Shown piece after piece: positions 1-4,730 of a stretch of DNA of 6,679 nucleotides. The position numbers were made by a program, and so were the translations under genes. Within the stretch, counting starts at the first letter, position 1. The number at the start of each line of letters is the position of its first letter. The stretch spans positions 1-6,679 of the forward strand of contig JBGPJF010000110.1 in the NCBI GenBank assembly GCA_041485285.1. Reading direction: 5' to 3'. Origin of the DNA: DATEUP01 sp041485285 (lineage in GTDB: Archaea > Thermoplasmatota > DTKX01 > DATEUP01). The notes beneath the pieces were generated by a model. That model was given only the letters and a program-made list of their open reading frames with translations. It was not told where the DNA came from and made no database searches.

Positions 1-1376
1 ATCTTTCCATTCGGGCAAATCACGCCAAAGACGACGTCATCGCGAGGGACCCACGCGGAGGGGATTAGGTAGCGGAAGCTCAGCGAACCGTTGGACTCGG
101 TCGAGCGGTTTGCAACGAGTGCGACGCGGTCGGCCCCGTCGGGGACCACGAAGAGGGTCACGGGGGTGTCGTTGACCGGCTCTCCGTCTTGAAGCACCTG
201 CAGGCGAATCGTCGCGTTGTCGCCGGGCCTCCAGTGCGTGGGGTCTTCAATGATGCGGGGCTGGCACGGAGCGCCCGGGTACAGGGGGTCAGGGCCTTCC
301 CACGTCGGCACGAGGTAGAATAACGACACCGGGGAGATTTCCATGAGCACCTCCCGGTCGTTGAGGTCGAGGCCGCCGTAGATGTCGGGCATCCCCGGCT
401 CGCCCCACGCCACACGGGCAGTCACGTGCCCATCGTTGCCGAGGGCGTCGTACTGGAGGCGGAGTTGCTCGGAGCCGCCATGAAAGGTCTCGACGTTTCC
501 GCCAAGGAATGACTTGACGCCGGGGATCGGCCGGTCGGCCCCCGCGAAAAACTCCGCGGTAAGGGACGTGTTTCCGGCGTTCAGTACGTACCCGAAGCCG
601 GCATAGGGCTGCATCACGAACGCGTATTTCCCTGATAGCCAGCCGTAGTTCCTGGACCAGCTTCGGTCGCCGAGTTTCCATTCGAGCCAGTACTCCTCGG
701 AGTCCTGGCGGTCGGAGGGCAGCACGAAGCTCCCGTGGAAGATGCCCGTTGCGACGGGAGTCATGACGAGGTTGCCCTCCTCGATCGCGTAGATGGCTAA
801 CGACTGCACGCGCCCTTCCACGGTTTGCTCGCTGGAAAGCTGGCCATCCTTGTACTCCCTCGCTTCGATTTGTACGGTGGCCCCCGGGGGGAACACGGCT
901 TCGGGGCCCACAGCATTGAGGACCCGGCTGGTGAGCCGCGTGCCGCAGGGCGAGCCGCCGGGCCCGCCGTCTGGATTCTTGGGGTCGTGGTGGGCGATGG
1001 TCGTAAGGTTTGTCGAGCCGGCTCTGGCCCGTACGATCACGGTGAGCTGATAGCCCGCGTAGTCGCAGCCAATGTTCGTCACATTCAGGGTGAACGTGCC
1101 TGCGTACTTCCCGACGGCGAGATGCGTGGTCACGATAGGCTGGTACTCGCCGAGGGCCGGCCCAGCGCTCAAGTTGAGCGTGTCGGCGTCAACGGGAACG
1201 CCCCACCGGTACAATTCGATCGTGGCGTTGAGATCGTCGCCGTAGAAGCCGCCGTTCGGGGTTAGGAATAGGAAAAGCGAGTAACCTTCCTCAGAGTCGA
1301 TGGCGGCAGCGGGGCCGCACACGGAAGCCATGAGAAGGATCGCCGCGGCGACCTCTAGGGGCCTTCGGAATTTCAC
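1..1376 (-). CDS. Secreted/surface protein with repeated Ig- or macroglobulin-like modules (3' partial)
   Basis: The frame stays open from a GTG at 1376 to the left window edge (458 codons plus 2 nt), so the C-terminus is missing. It starts with a clear signal peptide: basic MKFRR, a hydrophobic stretch (about residues 7-21) and an AxA site at 23-25, so the mature protein should begin near I26. The mature part is beta-rich, with nine N-x-S/T sequons (N50, 68, 98, 123, 269, 387, 402, 423, 429), typical of N-glycosylated archaeal surface proteins, and four cysteines (104, 144, 371, 454) that could pair. Similar segments recur near 50-69, 163-180 and 384-406: a T[VI]x[IL] strand followed by a DG- or GxPV-type turn, as in Ig-like or macroglobulin-like domains. 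I recognise no catalytic motif and no named family. It lies 81 nt beyond cbf5 behind its own TATA box and has no Shine-Dalgarno. A cell-surface anchor may lie in the missing part. Confidence 0.85.
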   Translation of the reverse strand, partial: MKFRRPLEVAAAILLMASVCGPAAAIDSEEGYSLFLFLTPNGGFYGDDLNATIELYRWGVPVDADTLNLSAGPALGEYQPIVTTHLAVGKYAGTFTLNVTNIGCDYAGYQLTVIVRARAGSTNLTTIAHHDPKNPDGGPGGSPCGTRLTSRVLNAVGPEAVFPPGATVQIEAREYKDGQLSSEQTVEGRVQSLAIYAIEEGNLVMTPVATGIFHGSFVLPSDRQDSEEYWLEWKLGDRSWSRNYGWLSGKYAFVMQPYAGFGYVLNAGNTSLTAEFFAGADRPIPGVKSFLGGNVETFHGGSEQLRLQYDALGNDGHVTARVAWGEPGMPDIYGGLDLNDREVLMEISPVSLFYLVPTWEGPDPLYPGAPCQPRIIEDPTHWRPGDNATIRLQVLQDGEPVNDTPVTLFVVPDGADRVALVANRSTESNGSLSFRYLIPSAWVPRDDVVFGVICPNGK

Positions 1377-1401
1377 GCCGGACGAATCGAGCGTTCCGAA
1401 G

Positions 1402-1409
1402 TAAATAAG
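1402..1409 (-). promoter_or_regulatory. Candidate TATA box of the secreted-protein gene (leaderless)
   Basis: On the minus strand this reads CTTATTTA, an AT-rich island in GC-rich DNA. Its centre is about 29 nt before the GTG at 1376. With the usual archaeal spacing (TATA centre about 26-27 nt before the transcription start), transcription would begin within a few bases of the start codon. No GGAG motif precedes the GTG, which fits a leaderless mRNA. The same CTTATTT core precedes adkA. The assignment is by motif and spacing only. Confidence 0.5.
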
Positions 1410-1421
1410 CGTAACGCGCTT
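1407..1421. repeat. Short inverted repeat next to the TATA box
   Basis: AAGCG and CGCTT flank a 5-nt spacer, and a nested GCGT-A-ACGC offers an alternative pairing. The repeat overlaps the edge of the TATA-like box and covers the place where the TFB recognition element would lie. It could be an operator, or, with the T-rich ATTTACTT that follows on the minus strand, a weak terminator for the cbf5 transcript. It is short enough to be chance. Confidence 0.25.
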
Positions 1422-1457
1422 GACAATCAATTGGTTTCGGACTGCGAGAGCCGCCCG

Positions 1458-2453
1458 TCACGCCCCCGCCGGATTCGGCGCCTTCCCCTTCGTCTTCCAG
1501 GCACGCGCGTAGGTCCCCGTGCCCATGAGCACCCGCGTGGGGGCCGCGACGGCGCCGCGCGAAGCCTCGGCCATCTTCTCCGAATTCATCGCCGCGCGCG
1601 CGACGGCTACGGCCTCGCCCTTGAGGGTGAGGAGCGCGACCTCGTCCCCCGCCTCGATCCCGCGGTCGAGGGCGGCAAGGCCGGGGGCAAGGAGCGGGGC
1701 GCCGTGGCAAACCGCGTCGACGGCGCTGTCCTTGATCATCACCTTTCGGTGGCCCGCCAGCAGGTCCTCGACCGGGTGCAGCAGGCCCCGCAGGTGGGAG
1801 TCGTCGCCAAGCGCGCGCGCATTCTCGAAGGCGTCGCGCAGCGTGGTGAGCGAGGACGCTTCGGCGATCGTGAACGGCCCCACGGCCGTGCGCCGCAGGT
1901 CGCGCAGGTTGGCCCCGACCCCGAGCACGAGGCCGAAGTCGTGGGCAAGGGTGCGAATGTAGGTTCCCGCCTCGCAGGCGACGTCCACGAGCGCGGAGCG
2001 GTCGGTGGCCTCGACCACGTTGAGCGCATAGACGCGCCGCACGCGGCGCACGCGGGCCACGGCTGACTTCTTCGGCGGCACCTGGAGGACGGGCCCGGCA
2101 AACTCGGCGGCCAGGCGGCGGAACGCAGCGGGGTCGGCGTCGTGCTGGAACGCGATGTGGCCGACGTAGCGCTTGTCCGCGCCTTCGACGACGGCAAGCG
2201 CCTTCGTCGCTTCACCGACGGCCACAAGCAGGAGCCCGGTGGCATTGGGGTCGAGCGTCCCGGCGTGGCCGGCGCGCTGCGCCTTGAAGATCTCGCGCAC
2301 CCACGCGGCGACTTGGTGGGAGTTCGGCCCCTCGGGCTTGTCGACAAGCACGAAGCAGCACGCCGCCAGCTCGGCCGTGGTGCGGTTCTCAGGCCGCTTG
2401 CCCCACTTGGGGTCGGTCGAGGCCTCCTCGACGACGATCATCCGCTCGGCCAA
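1458..2453 (-). CDS. cbf5: Archaeal Cbf5/TruB-family tRNA/rRNA pseudouridine synthase
   Basis: This is the catalytic subunit of H/ACA ribonucleoproteins. It converts uridine to pseudouridine in rRNA, guided by RNA with Nop10, Gar1 and L7Ae, and can act alone on tRNA U55. In 331 residues I see the DKPEGPNSHQVAAWV segment (38-52), the catalytic loop GHAGTLDP (62-69) with nucleophile Asp68, the PPKKSAVARVRR segment (126-137) and CEAGTYIRT (160-168). A C-terminal PUA domain (about 238-322) begins KVMIKDSAVDAVCHGAP and ends near GTGTYARAW, as in archaeal Cbf5 rather than bacterial TruB. Length matches the family. The TTG start is chosen because GGAGG lies exactly 7 nt upstream; an ATG four codons inside (2441) would sit 19 nt from it. 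The gene begins 36 nt after cmk, with no promoter visible between, so co-transcription is likely. It is the last gene of the ribosomal cluster. Confidence 0.95.
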   Translation of the reverse strand: MAERMIVVEEASTDPKWGKRPENRTTAELAACCFVLVDKPEGPNSHQVAAWVREIFKAQRAGHAGTLDPNATGLLLVAVGEATKALAVVEGADKRYVGHIAFQHDADPAAFRRLAAEFAGPVLQVPPKKSAVARVRRVRRVYALNVVEATDRSALVDVACEAGTYIRTLAHDFGLVLGVGANLRDLRRTAVGPFTIAEASSLTTLRDAFENARALGDDSHLRGLLHPVEDLLAGHRKVMIKDSAVDAVCHGAPLLAPGLAALDRGIEAGDEVALLTLKGEAVAVARAAMNSEKMAEASRGAVAAPTRVLMGTGTYARAWKTKGKAPNPAGA

Positions 2454-2460
2454 GGGCGCG

Positions 2461-2465
2461 CCTCC
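2461..2465 (-). promoter_or_regulatory. Ribosome binding site GGAGG fixing the cbf5 TTG start
   Basis: The minus strand reads GGAGG, followed by 7 nt and then TTG at 2453. The same 7-nt spacing is seen before adkA and the DUF106 gene. This favours the TTG over the ATG at 2441. Confidence 0.7.
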
Positions 2466-2489
2466 GTGACGGCAGGGGATGGCCTGCGC

Positions 2490-3080
2490 TTATCCCTTCT
2501 TCTTCTTGACGGCGGAGGTCACTTCCTTCGTGACGGCCTCCGCCGGCTTCTCGGAGGTGTCGATGACCAGGTCGTACCCGCTCGTGTCGCGCAGGTCGAT
2601 GCCGTAGATCTCGAAGTACCGGTCCCATTCGACCTTCTCGCGCGCCTGGGTGGCCGCGACGGCGGAGGGCACCGAGAGGCCGTCCCGCCCCGCGATGCGC
2701 GAAGCGCGCACCTTGAGCGGCGCCTCCAGCCATACCTGGAACGCCTGCACGCCGTTGCGCTTCAGCATGGGCCCCGTGAGCCGCCCTTCGAGGAGCACAT
2801 TGCCCCCTTTGGCCAGGTCGAGCGTCTTTGCGTCGATCGACTTGTCGATGTCGGGGTTGCGCCGCGCGAACTCGCCGAACTCTTCGAGCGTCATGGCCCG
2901 GGCCTCGGCAAGGCCGCGGAAGATCTCGCCGATGTTCACGTGCTTGATCCCTAAGTCTTCCGCGGCCTTCTTGGCCACGGTGGTCTTCCCGGCGCCCGGC
3001 AGGCCCCCGATCGTCACGATAGGCGTGGGGTTCCCTCCAAGCGATGTGCAGGCCGGTGGCTGCGGGGCGAGATCGCCCAT
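2490..3080 (-). CDS. cmk: Cytidylate kinase, archaeal type
   Basis: It phosphorylates CMP and dCMP with ATP in the cytoplasm. Counting from the ATG at 3080 (196 aa), I see the P-loop GLPGAGKTT (26-34), the NMP-binding part with NIGEIFR (49-55), the acceptor-site strand VLLEGRLTG (95-103), a lid-like region near R125-R132 and the closing signature DTSGYDLVIDTS (165-176). The C-terminus is lysine-rich. The domain is certain but the start is not. The ATG adds about 20 residues of unusual Pro-rich sequence before the family's usual beginning (IVTIGG), has no Shine-Dalgarno, and lies upstream of the transcription start implied by the TATA box at 3086-3091. A GGAGG at 3034-3038 is 7 nt before an in-frame ACG (3026) and 15 nt before an in-frame GTG (3017). 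Either would give a family-sized protein (178 or 175 aa). The longest canonical start is given so that nothing is lost. It lies 31 nt after the DUF106 gene by that start. Confidence 0.93.
   Translation of the reverse strand: MGDLAPQPPACTSLGGNPTPIVTIGGLPGAGKTTVAKKAAEDLGIKHVNIGEIFRGLAEARAMTLEEFGEFARRNPDIDKSIDAKTLDLAKGGNVLLEGRLTGPMLKRNGVQAFQVWLEAPLKVRASRIAGRDGLSVPSAVAATQAREKVEWDRYFEIYGIDLRDTSGYDLVIDTSEKPAEAVTKEVTSAVKKKKG
3034..3038 (-). promoter_or_regulatory. Ribosome binding site inside the nominal 5' end of cmk
   Basis: The minus strand reads GGAGG within the frame opened by the ATG at 3080. It is 7 nt before ACG 3026 and 15 nt before GTG 3017, and useless for the ATG. Since adkA, DUF106 and cbf5 all show exactly 7 nt, it points to initiation at or near 3026. 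Confidence 0.5.
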
Positions 3081-3085
3081 GTGCG

Positions 3086-3091
3086 AATATA
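3086..3091 (-). promoter_or_regulatory. Candidate internal TATA box of cmk
   Basis: The minus strand reads TATATT, the best TATA-like match in the window, in the gap between the DUF106 stop (3112) and the cmk ATG. Usual spacing predicts a transcription start near 3062, giving a leader of about 35-45 nt that holds the GGAGG at 3034-3038. A GGGG-AAA-CCCC inverted repeat (3092-3102) lies immediately upstream, where the TFB recognition element would be. Motif and position only. Confidence 0.45.
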
Positions 3092-3111
3092 GGGGTTTCC
3101 CCCCCGAACGC

Positions 3112-4113
3112 TCATTCCTCTTCGTGCGGCGCGCTGTCGCCTTCGGCCTCGTCGGCCAGGTGCGCGGTGGGGACGCCACGCGCTTCCCCAGAATTGCCGT
3201 CGGGGGCCTCTTTACCGCCCTCCTCCCCGCCCTCGTCCTCACCCTCCGGCGCGTCGTCGCCCTCGCCGGGCTCGACAATCTTGACGTCTTCCTCGTCCTC
3301 GTCGACGACCTGCGCGTCCTCGTCGTCCTCGACCTCCCCCCCTGCCGCCGCGCGCAGGCGGCGCTTCGCCTTGGCGCTCTCCTTCGAGACGACCTCCTCG
3401 TCGTCGATCTCGCCCTGCGCGCGCCGCACGAGGTCACTCACGGTCGGGACGGGCGGCAGCTCCGCCTTCGGGTCGAAGTTGCGGAAGCGGTGGAGTTTCA
3501 GGATGTTCGTCGCAACAAGGGTGACCGGCAGCGACACGATCGCGTAGAGGAACATCATCTGGAGCGAGCCGGCCGGCAGCGCCCAGTAGACGGTCCACGG
3601 CAGCGAGACGTTCTGCGTCGGGACGTCGTTGCTGAGGAAGTGGTTCATCCAGCCGTACACGGCGATTGCCACGACCATCGTGCCGATCGCTGGCTTCATG
3701 GTCGCGTACTGGGCCGACATCGTGTGGCTCATCATGAATGGCTGCGCGCGGCGCAGGCGCTCCACGCGGTCGACATCGCCCTTGGCGCGCGCGTCCATCA
3801 TCTCCTTGCTGAACGACTTGTTGAGGGCGCGGCCGCGCTCAATGGCGACGTAGTCGGTCGAAAAGTGGCGCAGGATCGTGGAGAGCAGGCCCGTGATGAG
3901 GCCCGCGCAGAGGATCGACAGCACGGGCATGTGGCCGCCGAACCCGATGACTGGGGTGAGCACCACGCCCATGGCGGCGCCAAGGCCCTGGGAGAAGCCG
4001 GGGTTGGTCATGATGAGGAGCATCAGCATCATCATGATGATCATGTACGATTGGCCCTTGGGCACCGGCGGGGCCGGCGGCCGCTTCTGCGACGCCGGCT
4101 TCTGCTGCGCCAT
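3112..4113 (-). CDS. DUF106/EMC3-family membrane protein insertase (YidC-like)
   Basis: DUF106 proteins are archaeal members of the Oxa1 superfamily (YidC, Oxa1, EMC3, TMCO1, GET1), which insert proteins into the membrane alone or beside SecYE. In 333 residues I see hydrophobic segments near 23-36, 43-58, 62-82, 140-160 and 183-206, and a charged helical stretch (about 88-124, including SKEMMDARAKGDVDRVERL) that fits the family's cytosolic coiled coil between the first and later helices. The first segment is strikingly Met-rich (six Met in residues 24-35), and more Met lie at 127, 128, 132 and 139. After 206 comes an unusual extension of about 115 residues, basic near 241-250 and strongly acidic from 260 to the end. 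ATG 4113 is chosen because GGAG lies 7 nt upstream, overlapping the adkA stop region. The gene begins 12 nt after adkA, so the two are surely co-transcribed; proximity to secY fits a shared role in membrane insertion. Confidence 0.9.
   Translation of the reverse strand: MAQQKPASQKRPPAPPVPKGQSYMIIMMMLMLLIMTNPGFSQGLGAAMGVVLTPVIGFGGHMPVLSILCAGLITGLLSTILRHFSTDYVAIERGRALNKSFSKEMMDARAKGDVDRVERLRRAQPFMMSHTMSAQYATMKPAIGTMVVAIAVYGWMNHFLSNDVPTQNVSLPWTVYWALPAGSLQMMFLYAIVSLPVTLVATNILKLHRFRNFDPKAELPPVPTVSDLVRRAQGEIDDEEVVSKESAKAKRRLRAAAGGEVEDDEDAQVVDEDEEDVKIVEPGEGDDAPEGEDEGGEEGGKEAPDGNSGEARGVPTAHLADEAEGDSAPHEEE
3115..3336 (-). repeat. Low-complexity acidic tail coding region
   Basis: Residues 260-333 of the DUF106 protein contain about 32 Asp or Glu in 74 residues, with few basic residues and many Gly. 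At DNA level this is a run of GAG, GAC, GAA and GAT codons (CTC/GTC-rich on the plus strand), prone to slippage. It is predicted to be disordered and cytosolic. Confidence 0.75.
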
Positions 4114-4125
4114 GGCCCCTCTCCC

Positions 4126-4677
4126 CTACGGCTTTGCGAACACTTCGGAGAGGACGGCCACCGCCTCTTCGATCGCGCCGTCCCGGTTCGGCACGATCTT
4201 CACGGTCGCCCCCGACACCACACCCATGGCCGCGCCCGCGGCGCGGTTCAGCGCCTGGTGCTCCTCGATCGACTCGAGCGAGTCGGCGTCGCGCGCGCGC
4301 GACTGGTCCTTCTGCCGCCGTCCCAGGATCTCCTTGGCCGGCGCCTCGACGAGCACGACCGTGTGGGGCGCGATCATCGAGAGCACCGTCATGGGGATGC
4401 CCGGCAGGTACCCCTCCCGCGTCTTGATGAGGCAGTGGGTGTCGATGATCGCATCGCTCATCGCGCCGATGCGCTCGGCGGCAAGCGACTGGATCTGGCG
4501 CTGCGTCTCGGCCGGCAGCTTGCGCATGTCGTCGCGGGAAGCCGCGAGCTTGCGCTTCTGCGCCTCTTCGAACATCACCGTGCCGTAACTCACGATGGGC
4601 ACCTTGAAGGATTTCGACACCGCTTCCATCACCGACGACTTGCCAACCCCGGGCACCCCGGTCACGATGACGCGCAC
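4126..4677 (-). CDS. adkA: Archaeal adenylate kinase (AdkA)
   Basis: It catalyses ATP + AMP to 2 ADP in the cytoplasm. This is the archaeal AdkA type, distinct from the bacterial Adk with its lid domain. In 183 residues (about the usual length) I see the P-loop TGVPGVGKSS (6-15), the YGTVMFEEA strand and helix (31-39), RDDMRKLP (48-55), the QRQIQSLAAERI helix (59-70), and the family signature DTHCLIKTREGYLPGIP (79-95). Near 112-130 there is an Arg-rich segment (ILGRRQKDQSRARD) that should contact phosphates. The GTG at 4677 is the start: it opens directly into the P-loop strand and has GAGGAG 7 nt upstream. The gene follows secY by 53 nt, a gap that also holds a TATA-like box and a perfect palindrome, so it may have its own regulated promoter besides read-through from secY. 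The secY-adk order is a conserved feature of archaeal and bacterial spc operons. Confidence 0.95.
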   Translation of the reverse strand: MRVIVTGVPGVGKSSVMEAVSKSFKVPIVSYGTVMFEEAQKRKLAASRDDMRKLPAETQRQIQSLAAERIGAMSDAIIDTHCLIKTREGYLPGIPMTVLSMIAPHTVVLVEAPAKEILGRRQKDQSRARDADSLESIEEHQALNRAAGAAMGVVSGATVKIVPNRDGAIEEAVAVLSEVFAKP

Positions 4678-4684
4678 TTGGGCT

Positions 4685-4690
4685 CTCCTC
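4685..4690 (-). promoter_or_regulatory. Ribosome binding site of adkA
   Basis: GAGGAG on the minus strand, 7 nt before the GTG at 4677. It supports GTG as the initiator. Confidence 0.65.
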
Positions 4691-4695
4691 GGGTG

Positions 4696-4709
4696 GGGCC
4701 ACGTGGCCC
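4696..4709. promoter_or_regulatory. Perfect 14-bp palindrome, candidate operator of adkA
   Basis: GGGCCACGTGGCCC is perfectly self-complementary. It lies between the TATA-like box (4715-4722) and the predicted transcription start (about 4692), where archaeal repressors commonly bind. As RNA it could instead form a 5-bp GC stem with an ACGT loop, but no T-tract follows, so a terminator is less likely. No regulator can be named. Confidence 0.4.
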
Positions 4710-4714
4710 GTCGG

Positions 4715-4722
4715 CAAATAAG
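4715..4722 (-). promoter_or_regulatory. Candidate TATA box of adkA
   Basis: The minus strand reads CTTATTTG, 8 nt beyond the secY stop, sharing its CTTATTT core with the box before the secreted-protein gene. It predicts a transcription start near 4692 and a leader of about 15 nt carrying the GAGGAG. Confidence 0.45.
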
Positions 4723-4730
4723 GGCTTAGG

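Noticed and set aside
289..681. A 130-codon minus-strand frame inside the secreted-protein gene
   Set aside because: It is out of frame with the continuous 458-codon reading and is Arg-rich, typical of a shifted reading of GC-rich DNA.
793..1265. Plus-strand open frames opposite the secreted-protein gene
   Set aside because: The minus-strand frame has a signal peptide and coherent beta-rich sequence across the whole region; the plus-strand frames are short, lack features and overlap one another.
1431..2066. A 211-codon plus-strand open frame opposite cbf5
   Set aside because: It mirrors the conserved Cbf5 sequence; the Arg/Gly/Val-rich composition is that of a shadow frame.
2472..2487. GCAGG/CCTGC inverted repeat between cmk and cbf5 as a terminator
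   Set aside because: Only 5 bp of stem with no T-tract; too weak to call, and it would separate genes that look co-transcribed.
4011..4047. CAT/GAT-rich plus-strand stretch as a possible regulatory repeat
   Set aside because: It is explained by the run of Met and Ile codons in the first membrane helix of the DUF106 protein.
3839..4717. A 292-codon minus-strand frame covering adkA and part of DUF106
   Set aside because: It is in another frame from both conserved proteins and contains none of their motifs.
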